This document shows, in pieces, positions 1 to 10,065 of a DNA stretch of 64,000 nucleotides. Position 1 is the first letter of the stretch. Each line of letters opens with the position of its first letter. The translations under genes were made by a program, and so were the position numbers. Where the stretch lies: assembly GCF_041296265.1 (NCBI RefSeq), contig NC_091685.1, positions 3,338,501-3,402,500 on the forward strand. Reading direction: 5' to 3'. Origin of the DNA: Equus caballus (taxonomy: Eukaryota; Chordata; Mammalia; Perissodactyla; Equidae). Below the pieces are notes generated by a model, which was given only the letters and a program-made list of their open reading frames with translations, was not told the origin of the DNA and did no database searches.

Positions 1-399
1 GACGTCAACAGTTAGCCCTTTTGGAATCTTTGTGAAAGTTTCAACAAGGAGCCCCTTTTTCTGGGCAAATGCAGCCCTGTACCAGGATGCATAGCTGGCA
101 AGCAGCCCAAGCAGATATTTGTGCCCCTTCTTGCCCCCTGGGCTGGAGACTCTTGCCTGGACAACATGCATATCTGGACACAGCAGCCCTGAACGTCAAG
201 ATTCAGACATAAAGGCCCAGTAGAAGGCCAAGGTGGGGGAGTCCATTTCAGGCTGAGGAATGAGCATGTCCCACACCTGCAGGCTTGAGAAAGAGCTTCC
301 TTCACTTGGGGACCTGCATGTGGTTCAGTGTGACCAGGACGCAGAGGGAGTGGTGTCGTGGGGAAAGTGAGAGAGATGAGGTTGGGAGGATTGGCAGAG
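1..399. other. Unique sequence, no gene seen
   Basis: No repeat family, exon or RNA was recognised here. Open frames on both strands are short and show no protein family resemblance. Confidence 0.5.
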
Positions 400-530
400 G
401 TGGTTCATTATTCACTCAGTCAGCAAATATTTGGTGGGCATCCTTCCAAGTTCAGTTTTGTAAACCCCAGGGAAAGAGTAGTGAACGAAATGCACATGAT
501 CCCTCCCCTTGAGGAATTTACATTCCAGTG
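400..530 (-). mobile_element. L2 LINE 3' end fragment
   Basis: Reads as the reverse complement of an L2 3' terminus. It opens with ttcactcagtcagcaaatat and continues to cccttgaggaatttacattcc, matching the antisense 'ballistic' L2 end with its size-reporting tail of TGAA units. Confidence 0.75.
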
Positions 531-1189
531 CGCTCCTGATTGGCCCCATGTCTGTTAGGGAATCATGAGGGCATATGGATTTCTGCCCACCTTCCCTCTA
601 GCGTTGTCCGAGTCCACAAATGAGATAATGCAAGTAAAAGCGCCTGGAGAATGGAAACTTCTGGGTCATTCTATGAATAATCACTTTTAGTTTTGATCTG
701 AGTGACCAGCACTAGCGTCCAGGAATTTGGGAGCCTGTTCTGACACCAGGTGCCTACTTGATCCTGCTTCTGGGAAGAGGAGACCTTTGGTCATGATCAC
801 AGTGCTGTGGGAACTGCGATGCTTTTCCTTGTCCTGCTCTCAAGGCCCATCCTGACCAGGAAAGAAATTTGCCCTCTCGGGGCCCGCTGAGCAGGCTGGA
901 TGGCCTGTGACTTCCTGGGCCTGCATAGGAATTCACTGGCTCATCCTCAGGCTGTGGTACCTGCTGTAGTCAAAGGCTCTTTCTCTTATGGCTGAAATAC
1001 CACTGAAGATGAGAGTCACCGAAAAATCGTGAACAAAAGGGAAGCTCTGTCTCTGGGGTTAGAGGGCTGAGGGACTCCGGGAGGCCACTCCTGGATGGGT
1101 TGTCCCCAGGTTAGAAGATGTGTGGCCTGACCAGTAGGTCTGATTCAGGTGGAAGAGGCTGGTCCCCAGGCCTGAGAACTTGGCCTCTC
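531..1189. other. Unique sequence with a possible MIR tail
   Basis: Mostly unassigned. Around 615-650 the string aatgagataatgcaagtaaa resembles the 3' part of a plus-strand MIR, but too little remains to call an element. Confidence 0.4.
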
Positions 1190-1245
1190 CTTCCCTGTGT
1201 GGCTGTGGGCAAGCCACTTCCCCTTTCTGGGCACTAGTTCCTTTT
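1190..1245 (+). mobile_element. MIR SINE core fragment
   Basis: Short match to the MIR core from 1201 (ggctgtgggcaagccact), the remnant of the conserved GTGTGACCTTGGGCAAGT segment. Both flanks have decayed. Confidence 0.5.
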
Positions 1246-1764
1246 ATGTTAACCAGGAGCGGGGGCCTTCTCAAACATGAACAGAGGGCTTTGAGCCCTT
1301 ACCTGGAACCCCATATAGAAGCCAGGTGACAGCAGTGGCGCTGCCATTGAGGCAGGGGTTGGGGCCTGGAGTGCTGCTTGTTTCGACTCCGCCTTGTCCC
1401 GCCTCATCCTCTCAGCACTTCTGCCCCCACTAGATACTGCCAAGAGTCATAGTGGAATTTAGTTTGAAATGATTGGATTAGATCAATTTTCCTCTAACTG
1501 GGCTCCTCTGGCTCCTGGGCTCAGGGTAGAAGTGAAGGCAATTAAAAAGTTGTGATAATGTCTACAATTTTGAGTTTACATTGAAATGATTATCTAGTCC
1601 TCTCCCCACTCAACATAACATAATCTGGATTATCTGGATGACCCCCACCCCAATTTCCAGGTGTAGGCGTGAGATTTCAGTGGCTTCATTTGAATGTATT
1701 TGTTTCCCACTTCACTCTTTATGCAATGTGTTTCTAAATTGGGGAATTTGTGAATTTTTTTCTT
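1246..1764. other. Unique sequence, no gene seen
   Basis: No repeat or gene recognised. Base composition shifts to AT-rich after about 1440. Confidence 0.45.
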
Positions 1765-2211
1765 TAAAAGGGATGCATTTGTTAAAAGACAGTGGCATAA
1801 ACAAGATAGGAGTTTATTTCTCTCATATATAAAGTCCAGATGGGCAGTCCAGGGCTAGAGTGATTGCTCCATGAGCATCAGGACCACAGCTCTTTCTGTC
1901 ATGTTGCTCTGTGGTCCTCAACACATGCCTTCCATCTTGTGATCCAAGATGGCAGCCCTAGCTCCTGCCATCCAGTCTGCATTCCATCCAGCAGGAAAGA
2001 GGAAAGGGGAGAGCCTGCTGTTGTCTTTAAAGGGCAGAAGTTGCACACAGCACTTCTTTTCACATCCCGCTACCCACAATTTGGTCACGTGGCCACCCTT
2101 AGCTGCAAGGGAAGCCAAGAAAGCTCTTTAGCTGGGCAGTCTTGTGACCAACTTAAAATTCTATCACTATGCAAAAAAAGATAAAGGGGGCAAATAGAAA
2201 TCTCTGCCTCA
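1765..2211 (-). mobile_element. Solitary LTR, MLT1-like (ERVL-MaLR)
   Basis: Antisense copy of an old MaLR-type LTR. gtggcataaacaagatagga near 1790 is the reverse of the AATAAA/GTTTAAGCCAC end typical of MLT1, and the body includes gatccaagatggcagcccta (about 1940) and acgtggccacccttagctgc (about 2087). No internal retroviral sequence is attached. It is diverged and broken, of eutherian-wide age. The exact subfamily is uncertain. Confidence 0.6.
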
Positions 2212-2289
2212 AGGGTCTCAAGCTGGAGAAACACTGATTTCTGTAGCCCTTTCCAGGTATAAAATCCTGTGATGTGAGCAGAACCTAGA

Positions 2290-2455
2290 GACTTCCAGCC
2301 GGAAGGAAGCTCAAGAGTTTAGCTAAGCCAGTCTCCTTCATCAAAAGATGAAGATATGATGGACCCATTTTACAGATAAGGCAACTGGGGTGCCAAAGTG
2401 GTTAGGTGACTTGCCCAGGGTTAACTTGGTCAGTAGCAGAGGGAGAAGTTAATCT
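2290..2455 (-). mobile_element. MIR3-type SINE
   Basis: Reverse-strand MIR core: cccattttacagataaggc from 2364 and gacttgcccaggg from 2408. The upstream ctcaagagtttagctaagcc fits the MIR3 end (TAGAGATCATCTAGTCC) better than MIR. Confidence 0.7.
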
Positions 2456-2617
2456 GTGTGGATAATCACCGGATTCACTGGTCGCCTGGAAGAGCGCCTG
2501 TCTCTCTTCTTTATATTCCTAATCCCATGGCGTCCTGGCTCTTCAGACTATACCTTACCACTTTGCCATCATTTGTGGGGTGAAGTGGACTCTGCCCTGG
2601 GGATCAGGATATCCTGA

Positions 2618-2762
2618 AAGGAGCGGGAGCTTTGCAGTCAGACACAGCTGGCTTTCACTCCTGCTTCTGCCTTTTAGTGCTCTATGGCCTTGGGCAAGGC
2701 ATTTCACCTCTTGGCTTTACATTCTTCATGTTTAGAAAGAAGATAATATCCATCTCACTGGT
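2618..2762 (+). mobile_element. MIR SINE
   Basis: Plus-strand MIR from its tRNA-like head (gggagctttgcagtcagaca) through the core (tatggccttgggcaaggc at 2683) to the poorly kept ATAATACC segment near 2750. Confidence 0.75.
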
Positions 2763-2763
2763 T

Positions 2764-2839
2764 TCTTCCTTCCTTCCACCCTTCCTTCTGCCCCCTTCCC
2801 TCTCTTCCTTCCCCTCCCCTCCCTTCCTTTTCTTTCATT
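2764..2839 (+). repeat. Polypyrimidine tract (TTCC/CCCTC)n
   Basis: About 75 bases almost wholly C and T, built from irregular TTCC, CCTT and CCCCT units. It directly follows the MIR. Confidence 0.9.
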
Positions 2840-3262
2840 CACGGAATGAGTAAGTGAAGGGATCTGGTAAGGGGTAGATGGAAGTGTCAACCAAAGGTAG
2901 TTTCCTCCCCTTTTGTCCTCCTTGCCTCCTCTCATTTTCTTTCTTTTCGTTCAGTCTCATATGATTTTGTATTTTTTTCCCACTGGGCTTAATAATCACA
3001 GGCCCCAGCGGACTGAATAAAGTGGTAGTTGGCATGCACTAGATTCTCTCCAGAGAATGTGGTGCCCAGAAATAATTTGCCCCAACTGGCAAATTTCTAC
3101 TTCCTTTTAACATTGGTTTGCTTGTTTTTTAACTAGACAAGGAGAACTGCAGTACTTCTTGGGTTCCCTCTCTGACATCTCATTGCTGGACCTTGATGTG
3201 GCTATTTCCCCCTTCCTCTACATGGCTTCTGACTTCTTGCAAATGTTTATATGGTTTCAAGC

Positions 3263-3304
3263 TTACTATGGGTTTTCTATGGGTTACTATGGGTTTTCTC
3301 CCAC
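3263..3304 (+). repeat. Two-copy 21-bp tandem repeat
   Basis: ttactatgggttttct occurs exactly at 3263-3278 and again at 3284-3299, a 21-bp period with just under two copies. Confidence 0.85.
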
Positions 3305-3425
3305 TCGTCCTCAGCTGTAGTTTTCTGTGAGCTCCTTGAGCACGGGGAATGTTCATCCGTGCATCCCTGCAGCTTGGCTCCGGGGTCAAGAGGAGGCGCT
3401 CGGCAGTCTGTGCCGAGTGCACGTA
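3305..3425 (+). mobile_element. L2 LINE 3' end fragment
   Basis: Sense L2 terminus: ctgtgagctccttgagcacg from 3325, then catccctgcagcttggctcc, aligning to CTGTGAGCTCCTTGAGGGCAG...ATCCCCAGCGCCTAG of L2. Confidence 0.65.
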
Positions 3426-3599
3426 AACCCATGTGACAACAGAGCAGTAGGGCAGGGGAGCGTGCGGCTGGAGAAGCCAACTCTTCCCACTTTCACGTTC
3501 TTTTGTAGATGTGAAAACTGAAGCCCGAATGGAGATGGACTTCCTGTGAGCAAGGACCCAGGGTTATGCTTGTTTGCATTCATCGTAGCACCCATTAAG

Positions 3600-3673
3600 A
3601 ACAAAGGGAGAAAGGAGGAATGGAGGAAAGAAGAAAGAGAAGGAGGAAGGGAAAGAGGGAGGAAGGAAGAAGG
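3600..3673 (+). repeat. Polypurine tract (GGAA)n
   Basis: Seventy-odd bases of nearly pure A and G with GGAA and GAAA units. Complementary in composition to the tract at 2764-2839. Confidence 0.9.
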
Positions 3674-3679
3674 TGGGAA

Positions 3680-3915
3680 ACCAGCATTTATTAAGCACTA
3701 AAGTACAGCTTGTAAGTAAATGCTCTCTCACGTGATCTCGACGACATGCATGGCAGATAAATGCTGTGACCCCGTCCTGCAGAGGAGGAAATCGAGGCCC
3801 AGAAAGGTGGAGGCACTCATCCAAGTTCCCACAGTACATGTGAGGCAGAATGAGAAACTGAAACAAGTGTGTGAAGCTGTGGTCACGCTCTTGATCTTGA
3901 ACCACGAGTCAGACA
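3680..3915 (-). mobile_element. MIR SINE, near full length
   Basis: Starts at the reversed 3' end (catttattaagcactaaa, 3685), passes gaggaaatcgaggcccagaa (3785), and ends near the reversed tRNA-like head (gtcacgctcttgatcttga). About 230 bp, close to the family's full length of about 260. Confidence 0.8.
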
Positions 3916-3984
3916 CGGTCAAGTGTAAGAATTAAATGGACTGTGTAGGAAGCTAGATCAATCTAAGGGATTTCCTTTAACACG

Positions 3985-4115
3985 AATAATAACAAAATTG
4001 TGTGACCTCCACAAAGTCACTCGATGTCTCTGAGCCTCAGTCGTAACGAAGGGGCCCCTCTGTGAGTGCTAAGGCCCCTCTTGGCTCTGGAGTGCTGGGA
4101 CTCAGTCTAACTCTC
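3985..4115 (+). mobile_element. MIR3 SINE
   Basis: Plus core tgtgacctccacaaagtcac (4001), ctgagcctcagtcg, then the MIR3-specific end aaggcccctcttggctctgg (4071). Confidence 0.7.
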
Positions 4116-4555
4116 CCTGAACTCCTCAGCCATCACTGTGAGCCAATTAAAAATAGTAGTTTCTTCCAGGAGGAGTGGTGTCTCTTTAGCTAAAATCATC
4201 AAGGTCAAGCCAAGCAAACTTACTTGGAGTTTTTGATGGGATTGCTCTCAATTGATTGGGGTGAAGAGTTCAGAGCTATGTTGGAGGGTTGACTGTACAG
4301 CTCCAGGCTGGGAGAGACTGGGGCTCATGTGACTTGAGGTTGTCTGATGATGGCTCTGCCTGCCCGCTGTAAACCGCTGACTGGAGAACGCTCAGCACCC
4401 AGCAGAGCGCCTGCTCCCTGGACAGCGTGAAGGAGCTGTGGGACAGCGGACAAGTATCTGTCTTGTTGCCTGAGACACGTCAAATTTCTGGGGCTTTCCT
4501 GTTTTGACCTTCCCCACTGCCTGAAGGGTTTTCAGGTTCTTCTGTTTTATTTCGT
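4116..4555. other. Unique sequence, no gene seen
   Basis: No repeat family or exon recognised. Confidence 0.45.
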
Positions 4556-4641
4556 TTTTGTCTCTCTCTCCCTCTCTCTTTCTCTTATTCTTTTTTTCCC
4601 TCCCACCCTCCCTTCTCTTCCCTCCCTCCTTCCTTCCTTCC
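4556..4641 (+). repeat. Polypyrimidine tract (CTCT/CCTT)n
   Basis: About 85 bases of C and T, beginning with CT dinucleotides and ending with TTCC units. Third such tract in 1.9 kb. Confidence 0.9.
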
Positions 4642-4874
4642 AGATATTTAATTATTCTAGGTTTAAAAACATTTAGGACAATAAGAAATTTTGAATCATA
4701 ATGCTCTCTAGAGTCTAGCTAGTAGCGATTTTTATATCTTCTGATCATTGGTATTTTGTGTTTCTTCCTTATTCATTTAACTAAAGTTCGTTAATAATTG
4801 CAAATGTTACAGGCGGGAGAACTTGCTTACTGATGGATACGAGGCACCATTCTTTCAGGTACTATGAGGTACTA

Positions 4875-5040
4875 CATTTTTTTAATCAACAAATATTTAT
4901 TCGGCATCCAGCTGTTCCCGGGTCGCACCACAGCACACTGGGGATTTAGCAGCGACCAAGGCAAAGCCCCTTTCTTCATGGAGCTTGCATTGTAGTTGGA
5001 AACACAGACAGGAAGCAAGTAAACAAATATTTAACATATC
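4875..5040 (-). mobile_element. L2 LINE 3' end fragment
   Basis: Antisense L2: aatcaacaaatatttattcg (4883), ctggggatttagcagcgacc, ttcatggagcttgcattgta, then a decayed aagtaaacaaat segment near 5018. It abuts the following MIR. Confidence 0.8.
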
Positions 5041-5250
5041 TTCAGGTTATCTGATTATATCTTTAAAACAACCTCACACGACAGGTATTCTCAGCGCATT
5101 TTCCATATGCAGAAATACTGAGGTGCAGTTAATGAAGTTGTCTGCCCACAGGGAGATGAGAAGTTGGAATGCAGCCCAGCCTGTGGTCTCTCTAGTCCCC
5201 AGTGAGGCTTTTCGTTGTGCTCCCTCCTTCCTCAGCCCAGAGGAAAATCA
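5041..5250 (-). mobile_element. MIR SINE
   Basis: Reverse-strand MIR: ctttaaaacaacctcacacg (5061), cagaaatactgaggtgcagt (5110), agttggaatgcagcccagcc near the reversed head. Confidence 0.7.
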
Positions 5251-5394
5251 ACTGTGAAGCTATGAAGCTCCAGCTCCAGGGCCCCCTCTTACAGGGGCCC
5301 TTTCTAAATTCACTTCATACCTAATTTTTAATCCCCTTCTCAGAGAGAGCGCACTACGTTTATAAACCTCCGGCCTCACAAAAGTGAACCAATT

Positions 5395-5513
5395 CTCACT
5401 GATATAAGGATTCAGAGAAGGTTCTAAGTTTCCTCAAGAACTCGGAAGCCAGTAGAGGAGACAGACATGAAAAGAAATCATTGTAATACATAGAGACAAA
5501 GCTATGACGGAGG
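5395..5513 (-). mobile_element. L2 LINE, first part (split by LTR)
   Basis: agtagaggagacagacatga (5451) and attgtaatacatagagacaa match the antisense L2 stretch after the GGAGCTTACATTCTAG box. The element continues at 5911 after an inserted LTR. Confidence 0.7.
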
Positions 5514-5910
5514 TGTTATGGACTGAATTGCATCTGCTGCTCCCAAATTCATGCTGAAGCCTTAACCCCCAGGGTGGCTGTATTTGGAGGTAGGGCAATT
5601 AGGGACGTAATTAAGGTTAAATGAGGTCATAAAGGTGGGGCCCTGATCCAATAGGACCGCTGTCCTTATAAGAAAAGGAAGGGACACGAGAGAGCTCTCT
5701 CACCACGTGCACACAGAGGAGAGGCCGGGGGAGGACATAGGGAGAAGGCAGCTGTCAATAAGCCAGGAAGAGAGCTCTCACCAGAAACTGAATTTGCTGG
5801 CACCTTGATCTTGGACTTCCAGCCTTCGGAGCTGTAAGAAAATAAATTTTTGTTGTTTAAGCCACTCAGTCTGTGGTGTTTTCTTATGGCAGCCCCAGCA
5901 GACTATTGCA
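5514..5910 (+). mobile_element. Solitary LTR, MLT1 (ERVL-MaLR)
   Basis: Runs from tgttatggactgaattgc to gcagactattgca, with the family's internal landmarks ccttataagaaaaggaaggg (5664) and tgttgtttaagccactcagt (5851). Flanked by a 5-bp duplication, ggagg, at 5509-5513 and 5911-5915. About 397 bp, close to full LTR length. No internal region. Broken in the sense of being a diverged solo LTR of eutherian-wide age, inserted within an L2 copy. Confidence 0.92.
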
Positions 5911-6420
5911 GGAGGGAAGTACAAGGCAGACGGATTTGAAGACGGGCGGGCAGTATTCCCAGCATAGGAAACAGCCTCAGGAAAGGCCTGGAGACTTGAG
6001 AGAGCCCAGCACATCTGCAGAGCCATAAATAACAATCATGCACTCTTGTGGAGTATGAAGGCAGAGATGAACGGTGACAGGTGGCTGGGGGAGAAATCAC
6101 AAAAGGTGTGGTGTGCCATGCTGAAGAGTTTGGGTTTTATCTGATAGGTGTGGGAGTGCCCCTGGTCTGCCTTTGGAAGGGAGAGTCAAAAGCATCATGG
6201 TGTCAGGATGGAGGAGGATGGATGGGGGGGTGGGAGACTAGTTAGACAACCAATGCAATAGCCCAGGTGAGAAAGGGTGTGGCCCTGAAGTAGGTTGGTG
6301 GGGATAGGTAGAGGCACGTGTTTTAGAACTTGAATGAGAGAATGGGAGAGAGTGGGGAAAGAGCTAGAATCACACTTGGGTTTCTCCTTTGAGTGCCTAG
6401 GTGGATGGTGCCTGGAATAT
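5911..6420 (-). mobile_element. L2 LINE, second part
   Basis: Resumes the antisense L2: aggaaaggcctggagacttg (5980), gccatgctgaagagtttggg (6115), and gacaaccaatgcaatagccc (6245), the reverse of L2's CTGGACTACTGCAACAGCC region. Together with 5395-5513 this is a copy of about 630 bp. Confidence 0.8.
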
Positions 6421-6794
6421 TTTGGCCATATGTACCGTGATTTGAATATATACACAGATTTAATTTACTTATGAAGAACAGGGCTCGGGATTCTCATATT
6501 TCAAAGAAATATCAGGTGGAGGTGCTACAGTCCTTGATCTGCACGTTCATTCACTGCGTGCCCTGCAGTTTCGGAGCCAGCACAGTGGGAACAGGGTGGC
6601 CAGGAGGCGGGGAGGTCTGCAGGCAGCGCCATTAGCAACATTACACTTCTTAACAGGATGCCAGTTTTGCCTTCTACTGCCTTTCTTTCTTTTTCTTTTT
6701 TTTTCATAAGCTTGAAACTTGGGCCGGGGAGGTTACAATATCTTGGAGGGAGTCAGGGTCAAATTTGAGAACTACTTGGCTCAGGGCAAAGAAT
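6421..6794. other. Unique sequence with a T-rich run
   Basis: Nothing recognised except a TTTCTTTCTTTTTCT-type tract at 6680-6706. Confidence 0.45.
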
Positions 6795-6965
6795 TCTTCC
6801 ATCCTACTCAGTCTGGGTCCTGACCCAACTTGCCGTACGCCTTTGGGTGAATCGTTCACTGTCTTGGGGCCTCAGTCTCCCCTTCTCAGAAATGAACCAC
6901 TTGGGTTAAATGATCTTTAATTCCCCTTTTAGTGTTAGTATCCTATGCATCAATGTTTAACCAAA
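6795..6965 (+). mobile_element. MIR3 SINE
   Basis: ctttgggtgaatcgttcact (6841), ggcctcagtctccccttctc, then the MIR3 end at 6905-6950 (gttaaatgatctttaattcc). Confidence 0.7.
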
Positions 6966-7084
6966 CTATGTAAAAAATGTACAGGAATCAAGGCTCACAG
7001 GGAAGATTAAAGCGTCATTTCCAAGGGCAGTAATTATTTCAGTCCTGAAATGACAAGCTTTAACTATGTCATTTCAACTCAGCT

Positions 7085-7255
7085 TGGACTCATAGACCCA
7101 TAGAGTACTCTTAAGAGAAGAGGACATTTAGAAGCCATCCACTCCAGCTTCTTTATGCTACACTTAAGAGACTGAGAAACAGGAAGATCATCATCCAAGG
7201 TCGTGTAGCTAGTTAACAGCAGAGACCAAGTCTCCTGACAGGGCCACGAGGGGCA
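7085..7255 (-). mobile_element. MIR3-type SINE
   Basis: Reverse strand: gacatttagaagccatccac (7123) is the MIR3 end, followed by gagactgagaaacaggaaga (7168) and aaggtcgtgtagctagttaa (7197). Confidence 0.65.
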
Positions 7256-7399
7256 TATACCCACCAGGTTTTGTACTCCATGACTCTGTCGGCACTGATG
7301 TGAGGTGGCACCCCCGGGAACTATGCAAGGTGGAGGTCCTGCTGCTGACCCCCATTTCAGCGCTCCACTCGCTCTATGTATCTAACTGTTAAAATGCCT

Positions 7400-7685
7400 C
7401 CTCCACCCTCCTGGATACCTGGCACCCTCTCTTCCTCCCTTTACCTGCCTGGAAGAATTCTATTCATCCTTTAAAACTCAGTACAAATGTTACCTCTCTG
7501 GTCCCCTTTCTTGTCTATGTACATAACTCTGTGGCTGTATAGTCTTAACACATTACGTGAAAATTGGTGTCTTATCTCCTTACAGTAGACCAATAAGGGT
7601 GGACACAGTGTTTTATTTCTCTCTGTACTTCTAACAGCTAGCCCAGGTACTCAATTAATGTCCATGGAATGAATGAATACAACAG
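7400..7685 (+). mobile_element. L2 LINE 3' end
   Basis: Sense L2: ctgcctggaagaattctatt (7446), cctttaaaactcagtacaaa, gggtggacacagtgttttat (7599), ending in ggaatgaatgaatac (7668), the characteristic TGAA tail. Confidence 0.8.
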
Positions 7686-8539
7686 ATAAATGATGAGATG
7701 AATGTAAACCGAGGTCTGCTGGAGAATGTAGAATCAAACAGAAAAGGCTTAGGAAGTCATGTCCCACGAGGTGTAAATGAGACTAGGGTTTTCCTCTCGT
7801 CTGGTTATTTCTTGGACCTACAGGTCATCACCCTCATTAAGGAGAGCTCCCTTAGGCTGTAAGCAGGAAATGCCTTGGTATCAGGCCCAATGGCCCATAT
7901 TGAAGACATAAGCCTTTGGCCCATGACTCACCAATGGATTCCAGAAGGCTCAGTGTGGGTGGCCTTCCTCAATCAATCAATGGTTGGGCTTCCCAACTTG
8001 AGATTGGATTCTCTTCCTGCCACCCAAGCGTATAGGTCTCTTAGATGCAGCCTGTATGGAGACCTCTGGCCATCGGGCCTGCTCAATTTCTAACCACCCA
8101 CCAGGAGATGCAGGGAAGTGTCCATAAAAGCTAGCTTTTATGACCACTGACACCCCCCTGAGCATGGTCATAATGATTATTTAACATTTATGAGACACCC
8201 TTGGTACAGTGGGGCTAAACGAAAGGCAGTTTGGCAGCCTTAGCACAAACGGATGTTTCTATATAACCCCACAAAGGTGTTCCCTCCCACCTAGATTAGT
8301 TCATTTGCAACTATGTTCAGGAGCTCATCCAGGCCAGGGCAAAACTCAATGCATCCTGTACAATATTAACCCAGGGATTTCCAGGGGAACCCCAGCTAAC
8401 CAAAACTCAACAAAGGAGAACTTTCAACTAACCAGATTTTGATATTTGCACTTCTGTTATTTGTTCTCTGAGTGATGTTGATATGCAAAGTTCTTTGTTC
8501 TTTCTTTCCCGTTCAATAAAATATATGGGCTGCTGACTT
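7686..8539. other. Unique sequence holding a palindrome
   Basis: About 850 bp without a recognised repeat or exon. It contains the perfect palindrome at 8123-8142 and a small tcaatcaatcaatgg run near 7970. Confidence 0.45.
8123..8142. repeat. 20-bp perfect palindrome
   Basis: Half-site cataaaagct is followed immediately by its exact reverse complement, giving 20 bases with no spacer. Symmetry stops at 8122/8143. Confidence 0.95.
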
Positions 8540-8985
8540 TCTGCCAGACCCTGTGTCTGCTTGGCATTATGGAGATGAATAAGACAGCTTGTGCCCCCAC
8601 ACAAGTCAATCATGTGGAGAAGATAGGCATGGAAATAAAAATGTAATATTACAGGTGATGTGCAGGATCCAAATCCACAGAAGAGTGAAGGGCTGGAGGA
8701 GGTTGTGCTCGACCCCGCGCACTGGGCAGTCGATAGGCCAGGAAGGCTTTACAGGGGGAAAAGCTCAAGATGGCATTTAATTGATGATGACAATTCTGGG
8801 GTGGATGGATATGGACCTTACTGGGAGAGGAAATGACTGAGCAAAGGTATGGGAGGGTGAAATGGTGTAGTCTATTGAGGAAACACTAAGCCATGCAGAC
8901 AGGCTGGAATCTACAGTGTGAGGGGATAAGACAGGAAATATAGGCAAAGGCTAGATTATAAAGGGCCTTGCCCATCATTTAAGAA
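8540..8985 (-). mobile_element. L2 LINE fragment
   Basis: Antisense L2: attatggagatgaataagac (8566), ggaaggctttacagggggaa (8741), gattataaagggccttgccc (8953). Roughly 445 bp of the 3' region. Confidence 0.7.
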
Positions 8986-9074
8986 GTGTGGCCATGACTG
9001 CTGTGTTTGGAAATGCTGGTCGCTCTTCTCAGAATGCTCTCCTCCCTTGGTTTGGGTGACGTCGCACTCTGATG

Positions 9075-9475
9075 GAGCAGCGTCTGCCTCTCTGGCCATT
9101 CGCGCTCTATTATTGGCATGCGACTGTCTTTCTCTGCCCAGGCTTTAATGCCAGTGTTCCTCAGGGTCCCCTCCCCTGTTTTTCTCCCTCTAGACCCATC
9201 TCTGAGGAATTTTCCCACTGCAGTGATTCCCCAAATGATATCTCTCGTCCAGATAATGTTTTTTCCTGAATTCCAGATGTGTACATAGGTCTAACTGCCT
9301 AGTGGAAGTCTCTACCCAATGGGGGCAGCCATCTGCTCCCTAAGCCTTCATTCATTCTGTATTTCCGATGCTTATGAAAAGCATCAATGTCCGGCCACTT
9401 GTGTCCTCAAACCTGGAATTATCCTAGACTCCTCACTTTCCCTCATAAGTCATATCAAGTCCATCGACCATTCAT
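9075..9475 (+). mobile_element. L2 LINE ORF2 remnant (RT region)
   Basis: Sense L2 upstream of the usual 3' fragment. Translation near 9158 gives SVPQGPL, the decayed (G)VPQGS reverse-transcriptase motif. Translation near 9405-9468 gives PGIILDSSLSLISHIKSI, matching the L2 segment NLGVILDSSLSLTPHIQSI that follows the YADD domain. The YADD box itself is not readable. Copies reaching this far upstream are less common than 3' stubs. Confidence 0.75.
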
Positions 9476-10065
9476 TCGTTCATTCAACATTTGTCCAGTC
9501 CTTACTCTTGCCAGGGCTTTGACTAGCAGCTGGTGAAGTGGAGATGAGTAAAATGGAGCCCTGGCCCTTGAGGAGCTCATGATGAAGTGAGAAGAAAGGC
9601 ACATGAACAGATGGCTGTCACTCATGGTGCATAGTGTACAAGTGAGGGCTGTGGGAGCACTTCAGTCACCTACCTCAGCTGGGGTGGGATGAGCGAGATC
9701 TCACAAAGCTTCCTGGAGGAGATGATACTTGTGCTGTGCCCCAAAGAATGAGTAGCAATTAGGCAGGGCAATGGGAAGTGGGAATGGTGAGGGAAGGGAA
9801 GCAGTCCAGGAAAAGGGAATAACACGAGGAAATGAATGGAGGTGACAAATGGTGTGATGTGGTTTTCACTACAGGCGGTTCAGAGCTGCTGGAGAGAAAA
9901 ATGGAAGGCAGAAGTGGGTAGGAGATGAGGAGATGAAGTTAGGTTATGCAGGACCTCCTGTTCCCTGATAAAGAGTTGGACGTATCTCACGGGAAATAGG
10001 ACCCAACAGTTGGAGCAGGGGACGGACCTGATCAGATGAATTGTGCAGGGAGATCATACTCACAG
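9476..10065 (-). mobile_element. L2 LINE, long 3' fragment
   Basis: Opens with attcattcgttcattcaaca (9470) and passes ttcctggaggagatgatact (9710) and gcaggacctcctgttccctg (9947). Close to 590 bp, and it begins exactly where the sense L2 stops, so two L2 insertions meet tail to tail here. Confidence 0.8.
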
